Origin: Clostridiales bacterium
GTDB taxonomy: Bacteria; Bacillota; Clostridia; Oscillospirales; Acutalibacteraceae
Assembly (NCBI GenBank): GCA_021200555.1
Contig: JAJQGK010000078.1
Location: 1-45,401, forward strand
Reading direction: 5' to 3'
DNA length: 45,401 bases
Under the pieces are notes generated by a model. That model saw only the letters and a list, made by a program, of their open reading frames with translations, was not told where the DNA came from and did no database searches. Positions 33,443 through 41,032 of the stretch are shown here, piece by piece. Numbering within the stretch: the stretch's first letter is position 1; every line of letters starts with the position of its first letter. Position numbers and translations under genes: made by a program.

Positions 33443-33782
33443 CATAATCACCTTCAAATTAATACCGGTTGTATCGCCTATGGCTGATTGGAATTTTAAA
33501 GAGTGTTCCTCATTAGTTATAAGCAATATTTTGTCTGTTATTCTTTACAAATATTACTGCTGTCAGTTTAATCAGTGGTTGCTTAATATTTTTCATCTTT
33601 TTTATTTGCACAAAATTATACACTATTGACGGTACAATGTCAACTTTTTGATATAAGTGAAAAGAAATGCCGCCAAAATGATATTTCTTATTGAACTGAA
33701 TAAAAAAAGGGTTGCTTTTTTTTTTCGCATGATGTATTATAATATTGTCTTTAAATCAATAATTTGTGAAAAGGTGATAATT
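33443..33782. other. 340-base intergenic region between two divergent lipoprotein genes
   Basis: It holds no gene that I can support. It contains an isolated inverted-repeat end (33567-33590) and A/T-rich promoter-like sequence for the plus-strand lipoprotein (TTGCTT at 33713-33718, with TATTAT at 33735 or TATAAT at 33738). On the minus strand the region before pdaA has a loose candidate (GAATA and CTTATAA, 15 bases apart) that is too weak to call sigma-G. Confidence 0.5.
33567..33590. repeat. Isolated inverted-repeat end of the 37507-37681 element family
   Basis: The plus strand reads TTTAATCAGTGGTTGCTTAA here. Its reverse complement matches the copy at 3181-3203 with one change (T to C) over 22 bases. 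No second end is present within the intergenic region. Confidence 0.7.
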
Positions 33783-34556
33783 GTGAAAAGAACGGTTTAC
33801 ATTTTGTTTGCTTTGTTAATGTGCTTTGCATTGGTTTTTACAGGCTGCAACAGCAGCTCAAACACCGGAGGGTCCGTATCTCAGGCTGACGGTGATAACA
33901 ATGAAGTTATTGCCGTTAATGAAGAGCTTGGATATGAAAGCGATAATGAAATTGTTGAGCAGGAAACAACATATGAGGCCGAGCTCGGTGAGGAAATAGA
34001 GCTTTTCATTTCAAGCAACTACTATCTTGAGGGTACTATGTACAGCACCGGTGAAGCCGGATATCCCATGACTCTTGCGACTGACGGAACAAATATTCAG
34101 CTTAGTACAAGCGTAGAAAACATAAGCATAGGATTTCTCCTTCTTGACGATGTAACTTATATTATTGAGCCTACAACAAGTGAGTATACCGAGCTTAACA
34201 GCGCATTTTTAAGCGCTATGGGTATGGACGATATTAATCTTGACGAATTTAAGAGCCTTGATACTTCGGAAGATACCATTAACGAAGCCATAGAAACGCA
34301 GACTAAGGTTCTTATTAACGGAGAGGAAGGGCTTTGCACAACCTTTACTTATACCGACACAACGATTAAGCTTTACACCGTAGACCAGAAGCTCGTTCAG
34401 GTTAATTACTATGATGAAACCGACACTCTTACAACTCAGCTTGTAATTTCATCGATTTCAGCTACAATCCCTGCCGACCAGCTTACACTTAAGGGCATGA
34501 CCGAGGTTTCCGTTTACACATTTATTAAGTCAATGACGTCAAGCATTTCAAGCTAA
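33783..34556 (+). CDS. Hypothetical lipoprotein
   Basis: A 257-residue exported protein starting with GTG at 33783 (AAGGTGATAATT upstream). Residues 1-22 are a lipoprotein signal with the F-T-G-C lipobox; a Ser/Asn/Gly and acidic linker to about 60 follows. The rest is rich in Thr, Glu and beta-strand patterns (YYLEGTMYSTGEAGYPMTLATDG, then NISIGFLLLDDVTYIIEP), recalling the half-barrel of LolA/LppX-like lipoproteins, but I cannot assign a family. It contains no obvious catalytic motif. It would be on the outer face of the cytoplasmic membrane. A strong terminator follows, so it is a single-gene unit. An open frame back to 33657 lacks a ribosome binding site and does not fit a signal peptide. 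Confidence 0.75.
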   Translation: MKRTVYILFALLMCFALVFTGCNSSSNTGGSVSQADGDNNEVIAVNEELGYESDNEIVEQETTYEAELGEEIELFISSNYYLEGTMYSTGEAGYPMTLATDGTNIQLSTSVENISIGFLLLDDVTYIIEPTTSEYTELNSAFLSAMGMDDINLDEFKSLDTSEDTINEAIETQTKVLINGEEGLCTTFTYTDTTIKLYTVDQKLVQVNYYDETDTLTTQLVISSISATIPADQLTLKGMTEVSVYTFIKSMTSSISS

Positions 34557-34577
34557 TTAAAAGTAAAAAAGAATTTT

Positions 34578-34617
34578 GCTCTGAGGCAGAGGTTACGCTG
34601 CTGCTTCAGAGCTTTTT
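34578..34617 (+). terminator. Rho-independent terminator after the lipoprotein gene
   Basis: GCTCTGAGGCAG and CTGCTTCAGAGC form a 12-bp stem with one G-T pair and an 11-base loop, followed by five T residues. Confidence 0.9.
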
Positions 34618-34697
34618 GCATATAATACATCCCAAAGATTATGCAGCGGAACACAGTAATATGTATGTTCGCCGATTGCTTAAACAGGAGTTTTTTT

Positions 34698-35441
34698 ATG
34701 ATTTATAATAACAGAATTGCAATAGTCACCGGAGCGTCCGGAGGAATAGGCGGTGCGGTAGCCCGTAAGCTGTGTGAAGACGGATTTGATACTGTTTTGC
34801 ATTATAACAGTTCCGAGGACAGCGTAAGGACTTTAGAAAATGAGCTGAAGCAGAAAGGGTACAGAGTTATGACCGCCAAAGCCGATGTGTCAAAATCCTC
34901 GGAGGTCAACGATATGATTGAATATATAGCAAAAAATTTCGGCTCTCCCTATCTGCTTGTGAATAATGCGGGGATTGCGCAGCAAAAGCTTTTTACCTTT
35001 ATAACGGATGAAGATTGGAATAAAATGATAGGCGTGAATTTAACGGGCGTTTTTAATATGTCAAGAGCCGTAATGCCCTTTATGGTTCACAGAAAGCAGG
35101 GAGTAATCATAAATATAGCTTCTATGTGGGGAGAAGTGGGAGCGTCCTGCGAGGTGCATTATTCTGCGTCAAAATCGGGAGTTATCGGTATGACAAAAGC
35201 ATTGGCGAAGGAAGTGGCGCCGTCCGGAATAAGGGTAAACTGTGTGTCTCCGGGAGCGGTAGATACAGAAATGATGTCATCGTTTTCCGCTGAGGATATA
35301 GCCGCATTATGTGAGGAAATTCCGTTGGGCAGATTGGGCAAGCCGGAAGAAGTTGCCTATGCCGTATCGTTTTTAGCTTCGGACAGGGCATCATATATAA
35401 CGGGACAAACTCTGTCCGTATGCGGTGGAATGACAATATAA
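34698..35441 (+). CDS. Short-chain dehydrogenase/reductase, FabG-like
   Basis: A 247-residue classical SDR. The cofactor motif TGASGGIG is at 11-18, NNAG near 87, the catalytic Ser in NIASMWGEVG near 140, YSASK near 153-157, and the C-terminal GQTLSVCGGMTI is typical of FabG/3-ketoacyl-ACP reductases (VDGG in most). It reduces or oxidises an alcohol/ketone with NAD(P)H. It is not in a fatty acid (fab) cluster, so a separate role, such as the FabG-like YmfI type or a sugar/steroid dehydrogenase, is possible. AGGAG lies 7-8 bases before the ATG at 34698; the frame is open further upstream but lacks a site. It converges on alr with 9 bases between. Confidence 0.85.
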   Translation: MIYNNRIAIVTGASGGIGGAVARKLCEDGFDTVLHYNSSEDSVRTLENELKQKGYRVMTAKADVSKSSEVNDMIEYIAKNFGSPYLLVNNAGIAQQKLFTFITDEDWNKMIGVNLTGVFNMSRAVMPFMVHRKQGVIINIASMWGEVGASCEVHYSASKSGVIGMTKALAKEVAPSGIRVNCVSPGAVDTEMMSSFSAEDIAALCEEIPLGRLGKPEEVAYAVSFLASDRASYITGQTLSVCGGMTI

Positions 35442-35450
35442 CGAGAAAAA

Positions 35451-36620
35451 TCAGCAATTCGTCTGTCTTAGATAATTGACAATTCCAACTGTTTTTCCGT
35501 CTTTTTTGTATACCCTGGGATTTCTCCTTTGTACGGAGCATACAACCTCATAATTAAAGCTCATGGAAAGGCTTCCTACTTCCTCAGCCGAAACCGAAAG
35601 CCTTCCGTCCGTTCCCCAAAGAATGACCTCATCATCAATTTGAACGTCGGGAATATCGGTTACATCAATCATAAATTGATCCATACAAACTCTGCCGACA
35701 ATGGGCGCATAGCACCCCTTTACAATTACTCTGCCCTTGTTAGACAATGCTCTGGGATAACCGTCGGCATAGCCTGCCGCAACGGTTGCAATTTTTCGAG
35801 TGGTCGGTGTTTTGTAAATATGACCGTAGCTTACGCCTTGCCCCTTGGGAACGTCCTTAATGTAAATTATGTGGCTTTTGTAAGTCATAGCCGGTATAAG
35901 AGCAACCTTTGACTTGTCAACCTCTTCCGACGGATAAAGACCGTACAGCGAAATTCCCATTCGAACCATATCGAAATGATCTGAAAATTCGGAAATTCCG
36001 GCGCTGTTGCAAAGGTGGTGTATCGGAAATTTCACTCCTAAGCTCTCACATTTTTTTACGAAGCATTTAAATTTTTCCGTCTGATTTACGGAAGTGGTTT
36101 TGTCCGTCATATCTGCACAGGCGTAATGGGAAAATATTCCTTGAATTTCAATATTAGGCATTTTTGAAATATTAAGAATATCCTCCGCAGACTTATCGCT
36201 GAGATTAAAGCCGATCCTTGTCATTCCTGTATCTATTGCAATGTGAACAAGGGCTTTTTTGTTGAGCTTCTCTGCGGCTTTTTGAAGTTTCTCCGCCGCA
36301 TCTAAAGTGAACACAGTCATTGAAATATTGTTTTCAATAAGAGATTCAAAGTCGTCCTCATGTGTGTATGACAGAATAAGTATAGGTATTTTTATTCCCG
36401 CATTTCTAAGCTCGATTGCCTCGTCAGCCGTCGCCACGGCAAAATAATCCGCCTTATCCTCTAAAAGATGAGCTGCCGGTACAGCCCCGTGGCCGTATGC
36501 GTCAGCCTTAATCACGGCGCAAAGCTTTACATCCTTTTCCACACACGCCGCAAGAGCATTAAAATTGTGAAGCAGCGCGTCAAGGTTTATTTCTGCGAAT
36601 GTTCTTATGTATTTATCCAT
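35451..36620 (-). CDS. alr: Alanine racemase
   Basis: A 389-residue PLP enzyme making D-alanine for peptidoglycan. The PLP Lys38 lies in AVIKADAYGHG; the barrel motifs HIAIDTGMTRIGF, IFSHYACAD and RMGISLYGLYP are intact; the second catalytic Tyr is in GVSYGHIY near 269; the C-terminal beta domain has GRVCMDQFMIDVTD. The start follows AGAAGTG. Downstream is the SDR gene on the other strand; upstream, across 192 bases with nothing I can call, lies the HepT-MntA pair. No antitoxin such as MazE/MazF or EndoA follows alr, in contrast to Bacillus. Confidence 0.96.
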   Translation of the reverse strand: MDKYIRTFAEINLDALLHNFNALAACVEKDVKLCAVIKADAYGHGAVPAAHLLEDKADYFAVATADEAIELRNAGIKIPILILSYTHEDDFESLIENNISMTVFTLDAAEKLQKAAEKLNKKALVHIAIDTGMTRIGFNLSDKSAEDILNISKMPNIEIQGIFSHYACADMTDKTTSVNQTEKFKCFVKKCESLGVKFPIHHLCNSAGISEFSDHFDMVRMGISLYGLYPSEEVDKSKVALIPAMTYKSHIIYIKDVPKGQGVSYGHIYKTPTTRKIATVAAGYADGYPRALSNKGRVIVKGCYAPIVGRVCMDQFMIDVTDIPDVQIDDEVILWGTDGRLSVSAEEVGSLSMSFNYEVVCSVQRRNPRVYKKDGKTVGIVNYLRQTNC

Positions 36621-36812
36621 TCGGAGTCACTTCTTTGATAGTTTTTTAATTTAGTCAAGTATATTGCAATGGTTGTATTCCACAAGCAGCGGTGAGAAAT
36701 GCTTTTAATCTGCTCTATCTGCGCATTATCGAGATATAGAAGCATCTCACTGATGATTTCTGAATAGCATTTTCTTTCAGAATGTGTACTGCATTATCCT
36801 ACGCTCGGCATT

Positions 36813-37145
36813 TCATTCTTTTATTTGATTAAGTTTTTCTAATAATACGGGAAAATCTTCTTTTGCTGTCAGGTATACATCTTCCATTCTCAATGTCTGA
36901 TATTTGTGCGCTGCCATGTCACGCATTCCTGCTATTTCTCTCCACGGAATATCCGAATGAGTAAGTCTGGTTTCCTGTGTAATATTTTTTACCAACTCAC
37001 CAATATTGATCACAGTCATTGCAACAGCTCTTTTTAATTTTTCATCTTGAAGAAATTCCTGTAATGATATACCGCCCAGCATTTCTTGACCTATCTTAAT
37101 TTCGGAAATTACCTTTTGGATTATAACATAATCTCTATGCTGCAT
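36813..37145 (-). CDS. hepT: HEPN-domain RNase toxin HepT
   Basis: A 110-residue all-helical HEPN (DUF86) protein. The RNase motif R-x4-H is intact in GMRDMAAHKY near 73-80, where the Tyr two residues after the His is the site AMPylated by MntA in studied pairs. KRAVAMTVINIGELVKNI near 37-54 is the family helix. It cleaves RNA when not modified. ATG at 37145 is preferred, with AAGGAG 10 bases before it; a TTG at 37154 is too close to that site. It overlaps mntA by 11 bases, as expected for a co-translated toxin-antitoxin pair (antitoxin first). Confidence 0.88.
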   Translation of the reverse strand: MQHRDYVIIQKVISEIKIGQEMLGGISLQEFLQDEKLKRAVAMTVINIGELVKNITQETRLTHSDIPWREIAGMRDMAAHKYQTLRMEDVYLTAKEDFPVLLEKLNQIKE

Positions 37146-37416
37146 ATATTTCAATCTCCTTATTTATTTCAATCATGTCGGATTCTCTGAGCGGTCCATG
37201 TAAAATATCCACGCTTAATCCCAGCATATCTTGTAATCTATACTTTATTTCGCATAGGGTGATAAGGGATATCGGAGCAGAAAATTCCATAATTAAATCC
37301 ACATCGCTGTCGTTCCGATTTGAGCCATCTGCCCGAGAGCCAAACAAAATTACCTTCGTCAAAGGATAGTCGTTTGCTATGACTAAAATTGCATCTCTTA
37401 TTTGTTCTTGAGTCAT
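37135..37416 (-). CDS. mntA: Minimal nucleotidyltransferase antitoxin MntA
   Basis: A 93-residue MNT-fold protein. The signature GSRADGSNRNDSDVDL near 26-41 carries the G-S and D-x-D metal-binding residues; the third Asp is probably in SVDILH near 73. In type VII systems MntA inactivates HepT by transferring AMP groups to its Tyr, here present. The ribosome binding site AAAGGAGGAG is very strong, as is usual for the antitoxin, which must be made in excess. Upstream lies an extra inverted-repeat end (37489-37506) of the small element family, which could supply part of the promoter; a TATATT stands in the 70-base gap. Confidence 0.88.
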   Translation of the reverse strand: MTQEQIRDAILVIANDYPLTKVILFGSRADGSNRNDSDVDLIMEFSAPISLITLCEIKYRLQDMLGLSVDILHGPLRESDMIEINKEIEIYAA

Positions 37417-37488
37417 TTATTTCTCCTCCTTTTGCTGTTGGAAGTCATTATTGATGATTTGGCTTTAAATATAGCTGATAATTTTTAG

Positions 37489-37506
37489 ATTTAATCAGTG
37501 CTTACT
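37489..37506. repeat. Additional inverted-repeat end abutting the 175-bp element
   Basis: ATTTAATCAGTGCTTACT is identical to the first 18 bases of the right end of the element at 37663-37681 and directly abuts its left end. With that left end it makes a near-perfect 37-bp palindrome (37489-37525). It is either a second element whose body is gone or the scar of an insertion into an existing end. Confidence 0.75.
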
Positions 37507-37681
37507 AAGTAACCACTGACTAAATTACGCCTGACGGCTGAACACGCCGTCTGTTTGATTATTTTCCGCAATACATCGTCACAAATGCTCACAATACGAC
37601 AGTATTCCTTGCGCTTTGCTCCTTGTCTTGCAAAAAAATCCTCTAAACATCCGTCGCACTCGATTTAATCAGTGCTTACTT
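37507..37681. mobile_element. MITE-like non-autonomous element, 175 bp, 19-bp inverted repeats
   Basis: Left end AAGTAACCACTGACTAAAT (37507-37525) and right end ATTTAATCAGTGCTTACTT (37663-37681) are inverted repeats agreeing at 17 of 19 positions. The interior has no reading frame of note but contains a 6-bp hairpin (GACGGC / GCCGTC, 37533-37551). No transposase is in the window and no clear target duplication flanks it, because the left side abuts another copy of the end. Single ends occur at 1, 3181 and 33567. The right end runs into focA and supplies its last codons and stop. Confidence 0.72.
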
Positions 37682-38478
37682 AAATATACAAACCAATAAA
37701 GCAATCCGACAAAGATCATCCCGCCCAGAATATTGCCTAAGGTTACGGGCAAAAGATTGTACAGTAAGGCGTTGGACAAGGTGAGATTTGAATAATCTAT
37801 TCCCAATTCCGATGCGGCGGCAAGGTAATCCGGGTTCGTTTTTGCCAAAAGTCCGGCAGAAAGATAATACATATTTGCTACGGAGTGCTCAAAACCGCAC
37901 ACCACAAAGGTCATAATCGGAAAAAATACGGCGCAGATTTTGCCTCCTACAGAGCTTGCGCCGAAGGACATCCAAACCGCAATGCAGACGAGAATGTTGC
38001 AGCCGATACCCAATACAAACATCGGCAAAAAGCCCATACACGTTTTTGCGGAGGCTGATTTTATTACCGATGCCGCCATTTGTGTTTTGTAATTATCAAA
38101 TATTTTTCCGAAGTATGCCAACAGCGAAACCATTACGCTGCCTATAAAATTGCCTATATAAACCGTAATAAGCGTTTTTACTGTTTGTAAAACCTTGATT
38201 TCACGCTGCAGCACTCCGATTATTAAAAGACAGTCTCCTGTAAAAAGCTCTGCTCCCGTGGTTACAACCATAGCAAGTCCTGCGGGAAAAACAAGAGCCG
38301 ATATAAGCTTTGCAATTGACGGAGACTCCACAGTTGCGGAAGCCGCCGTTGAAGCAAGCCCCGCAAATCCTATAAATAATCCCGCCAAAACTCCCAAAAC
38401 AAGTGTTTTTGAAGCTTTTACAGATACCTTATTTTTCGCCGCTGTTAAATACCACTCTGCTGTTTCTTTTGCACTCAC
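37669..38478 (-). CDS. Formate/nitrite transporter family channel (FocA/NirC-like)
   Basis: A 269-residue membrane protein with six hydrophobic segments. FNT motifs are present: KTLVLGVLAGLFIGFAGLAS, the TGAELFTGDCLLI segment near 88-100 (slit loop), a DNYKTQMAAS region near 135, and GFEHSVANMYYLSAGLL near 203-219 with the central His. FNT pentamers pass formate, nitrite or hydrosulfide. Substrate cannot be fixed; there is no pyruvate formate-lyase, nitrite reductase or sulfite reductase gene beside it. GTG at 38478 follows GAGGTG by 6 bases; an earlier GTG at 38487 lies inside that site. The final Ser-Lys-His and TGA stop are formed by the inverted-repeat end of the 37507-37681 element. Confidence 0.9.
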   Translation of the reverse strand: MSAKETAEWYLTAAKNKVSVKASKTLVLGVLAGLFIGFAGLASTAASATVESPSIAKLISALVFPAGLAMVVTTGAELFTGDCLLIIGVLQREIKVLQTVKTLITVYIGNFIGSVMVSLLAYFGKIFDNYKTQMAASVIKSASAKTCMGFLPMFVLGIGCNILVCIAVWMSFGASSVGGKICAVFFPIMTFVVCGFEHSVANMYYLSAGLLAKTNPDYLAAASELGIDYSNLTLSNALLYNLLPVTLGNILGGMIFVGLLYWFVYLSKH

Positions 38479-38532
38479 CGATAACACCTCGTTGGTATTT
38501 TACTGCAAATCAATGCGGTTTTCAATAGATAA

Positions 38533-39177
38533 TTAGATAATTCCTACATTTTTTAGTTCTTCAGGGGAATTAAAACTTGATTTGTCCTTGATAATACAGC
38601 TTGAGACAGGGGAGTTATTTAAAAATAAAATTTTATCGGCAATAAAATAAGCGTCATCCGGACTGTGCGTTACCGTAAACGACGTTTTTCCGGATATAAT
38701 ATCCTTTAAATAAATCAGGATTTCCCTTTCCGTTTTTGCGTCAAGTCCGTAAAGCGGCTCGTCAATAAAAAAAACATCTCCCGATGCGGCGGCGGCTCTT
38801 GCGATTGCCAGCCGTCTTTGCATGCCTCCGCTCATCTGCTCCGGCAGCTTGTCCTTTGATGAGTGAATACCGGCTTTCTTTAATGATTTTTCGGCTTCCG
38901 CTCCGTCGTTTGTCACATAGGTTATATTTTCATACGCCGTCAGCCATGGAATGAGCCTGTTCTCCTGAAAAATAAAGGACTTTTTCTTATCCTTAAGCCC
39001 CGTTATGCTTCCGCTGTCCGGTTTCAAAATTCCCGACATAATATTTAAAAGTGTGGTTTTTCCTATTCCTGAGCTTCCCATAATACAATAAGAAATGCCT
39101 TCCTCAAATTGTACGGAAAAATCGGAGAGCACTTTTTCACTGCTGTAGCTTTTCGATATATTTTTAAGTTCGATCAT
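38533..39177 (-). CDS. ABC transporter ATPase (nitrate/sulfonate/taurine type)
   Basis: A 214-residue nucleotide-binding subunit. Walker A GSSGIGKTT at about 34-42, Q-loop FIFQENRLIPWLTAYENI near 69-86 (the Leu-Ile-Pro-Trp wording is typical of SsuB/TauB/ThiZ), signature MSGGMQRRLAIARA near 114, Walker B VFFIDEPLYGLD near 135, and the switch His in VTHSPDDAYF. It powers the permease encoded just upstream, overlapping it by 4 bases (ATGA). It is shorter at the C terminus than SsuB (about 255). It lies 54 bases before the FNT channel gene, so all may be one transcript. Confidence 0.92.
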   Translation of the reverse strand: MIELKNISKSYSSEKVLSDFSVQFEEGISYCIMGSSGIGKTTLLNIMSGILKPDSGSITGLKDKKKSFIFQENRLIPWLTAYENITYVTNDGAEAEKSLKKAGIHSSKDKLPEQMSGGMQRRLAIARAAAASGDVFFIDEPLYGLDAKTEREILIYLKDIISGKTSFTVTHSPDDAYFIADKILFLNNSPVSSCIIKDKSSFNSPEELKNVGII

Positions 39178-39932
39178 TTTGACTTTCCCCTATTAATCAA
39201 AAGAAGCATAATTTTTTCCAAAACTATACTTAAAATTATAACCACAGCCGTCCACGCAAAAAGATTGGGCGTTTCAAGGTAAATCTTTGAGTCGTAAATT
39301 CCGCTTCCCAGTGATAAAGTGGGATTGCATATTACTTCGGCGGCAACTCCCGATTTCCAAGCAAGCCCCATGGCGGTAGATGCGCCTGAAATAAAGTAGG
39401 GCTTGACAGACGGAATGTATATTTTTGCGATTTTTTTGCTCCGCTTTACTCCGAAAGCATCCGACATTTCAAGAAGCTCCTTATCCGTTTCTGAAATGCC
39501 CGTTTTTACATTCATCCATATAACAGGGAAAACGATAAGCATTGAAATAAAGGACGGAACGTTGTTCGTCTTTATCCAAACAACCGCAAGAATGATGAAA
39601 GACGCTACGGGGGTCGCCTTTATAATATGAATTATGGGAGAGAGAAATTCCGTAAACATCTTTGAAGCTGCGGATATGACGGCAGTTACGGTTCCCAATA
39701 CCGTTCCTAAAAGAAAACCGATTGAAATTCTGATTATGGAATATAAAACAGACAGCCAAAAATCGGCGGTTGAAGCTTCATCGGCAAGAGCCTTAACAAC
39801 GGATACGGGAGATGGTAGAAGCACTTCAAGCCCGACGACGGCAGATAAAATCTGCCATGCGCCGAGCCAAAATGCTGCGATAATAATCCGCTTTAATATT
39901 TTCTTTGCGTTATTTTTCGCATTATCACTCAT
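39174..39932 (-). CDS. ABC transporter permease (SsuC/TauC-like)
   Basis: A 252-residue membrane protein with six hydrophobic segments. The EAA coupling motif lies at about 155-185: ELLEMSDAFGVKRSKKIAKIYIPSVKPYF in the sequence (key residues Ala159, Gly161 and the Pro after Ile), and the C-terminal helix pair ends in the basic tail INRGKSK. MetI-like permeases of this group take up sulfonates, taurine, nitrate, thiamine precursors or bicarbonate. Its start overlaps the binding-protein stop by one base (TAATG) and its end overlaps the ATPase start, so the three subunits are translationally coupled. Confidence 0.9.
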   Translation of the reverse strand: MSDNAKNNAKKILKRIIIAAFWLGAWQILSAVVGLEVLLPSPVSVVKALADEASTADFWLSVLYSIIRISIGFLLGTVLGTVTAVISAASKMFTEFLSPIIHIIKATPVASFIILAVVWIKTNNVPSFISMLIVFPVIWMNVKTGISETDKELLEMSDAFGVKRSKKIAKIYIPSVKPYFISGASTAMGLAWKSGVAAEVICNPTLSLGSGIYDSKIYLETPNLFAWTAVVIILSIVLEKIMLLLINRGKSK

Positions 39933-40954
39933 TATTCCTCTACATAAATATAGAAATCATCGTCAGGCATAGCTCCGCCGATTATGGAAGCGTCCTGTGA
40001 ATAAAGAACCGTAAAGCAGCTTTCAAGAGCGGCTTTCATTGTTTCGCCCGTATAGCATACAATGTTCGAGTTGGGAATTGCGGATGCCGCCACGCTTGCC
40101 GTCATGATGTCATGCTCTTCAATAAGAAGCGATGCTTCGGCAGGATTAGCGTTTACATACTCTGCTGACTCTCTGTAGTCTGCGATAAAGCTTGCAACGG
40201 CTTCGGGGTTGCTGTCGTAAAAGTCGGAGTTAACGGCGATACAGCCCATTGTAAGAGTGCAGCTGCCTAAGTTTTCCCACTCCTCTGTAAGGTTGATTGC
40301 AACGGAGAAGCTTGAATCCTGATTTATAATCTGGGTAACATAAGGTTCGGGAAGAAGAACTACGTCATATCCTCCTGCCAATGCCTTTGTAACGGACTCG
40401 GAATGTTCGGTTGAAAATTCAATTGTAACATCTGTTCCTATCTCATAGCCATATGACTCGAGAACGTAATTCAAAGCGTATTCTGCGATTGTTCCCTGTC
40501 CGGATGCCAAAATTGTCATTCCTCTTAAATCCTCAAGAGATGATACGGCATTGTCCTTTGTGACAAGGTAAAGCACGCCTAAAGTGTTGACTGCCACAAC
40601 CTTAACCTTGCCGCCTGATTTCTGATAGAGAGAAGCAGCGAGATTTGTGGGGATAGAAGCTATGTCGTATTCGCCCGTCATAAGCTTGGGACCTACTGTA
40701 GTAGCGTCCGTATCAAGTGTGAAATTGTAGGTGTATTCCGTTTCTCCGCTGTCGGATTTCGTCCACATATATGCGGCGCCCATACCCGTGGGTCCCTTAA
40801 GTACGGATACGTTAATCGCATCGGTTTCCGCAGCGTCGGACGCCGTTTCGGGTTCGGTTGTCACTTCGTCAGTCGTGTCGCCGGAACAGGCTGCGAAGGA
40901 CAACAGCATTAACAGTGCCGCCATAATCATGGCAATGATTTTCTTTGATTTCAT
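39932..40954 (-). CDS. ABC transporter substrate-binding lipoprotein (NMT1/SsuA-like)
   Basis: A 340-residue extracellular binding protein. The lipoprotein signal is residues 1-22, with the lipid-modified Cys23 in FAAC; a Thr/Asp/Glu linker follows to 45. The mature domain shows the NMT1/THI5 and SsuA pattern: INVSVLKGPTGMGAAYMW at about 47-64, GEYDIASIPTNLAASLYQ near 95-112, LRGMTILASGQGTIAEYALNYVL near 143-165 and LLPEPYVTQII near 199. It has none of the strongly basic pocket signs needed to name the ligand; anions and nitrogen heterocycles are both known for the group. AGGAGTGAC precedes the ATG. Upstream, between it and the regulator, is the inverted repeat at 40982-41010. Confidence 0.88.
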   Translation of the reverse strand: MKSKKIIAMIMAALLMLLSFAACSGDTTDEVTTEPETASDAAETDAINVSVLKGPTGMGAAYMWTKSDSGETEYTYNFTLDTDATTVGPKLMTGEYDIASIPTNLAASLYQKSGGKVKVVAVNTLGVLYLVTKDNAVSSLEDLRGMTILASGQGTIAEYALNYVLESYGYEIGTDVTIEFSTEHSESVTKALAGGYDVVLLPEPYVTQIINQDSSFSVAINLTEEWENLGSCTLTMGCIAVNSDFYDSNPEAVASFIADYRESAEYVNANPAEASLLIEEHDIMTASVAASAIPNSNIVCYTGETMKAALESCFTVLYSQDASIIGGAMPDDDFYIYVEE

Positions 40955-40981
40955 TTAAGTCACTCCTGTGAAATTTTATTT

Positions 40982-41010
40982 AAAGTATTTAACATAAAGT
41001 TAGATACTTT
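40982..41010. promoter_or_regulatory. Inverted repeat upstream of the binding-protein gene
   Basis: AAAGTAT (40982-40988) and ATACTTT (41004-41010) are perfect 7-bp arms with a 15-base spacer, 28-56 bases before the binding-protein ATG. It differs from the operator at 41726. It could be an operator or an RNA hairpin. Confidence 0.4.
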
Positions 41011-41032
41011 TTTTACATTTTTTACATGTGTA

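Noticed and set aside
33443-33640. Sigma-G promoter for pdaA
   Set aside because: The best match (GAATA, 15 bases, CTTATAA) has wrong bases in the -10 and short spacing; it is no better than chance in A/T-rich DNA.
36621-36812. Possible gene remnant between alr and hepT
   Set aside because: Several partial inverted matches such as AGAAATGCT and AGCATTTTCT are visible, but no frame or recognisable protein similarity supports a pseudogene.
37507-37681. CRISPR array or structured RNA gene
   Set aside because: There are no regularly spaced repeats; the repeats are inverted ends bounding a unique interior, which fits a small mobile element.
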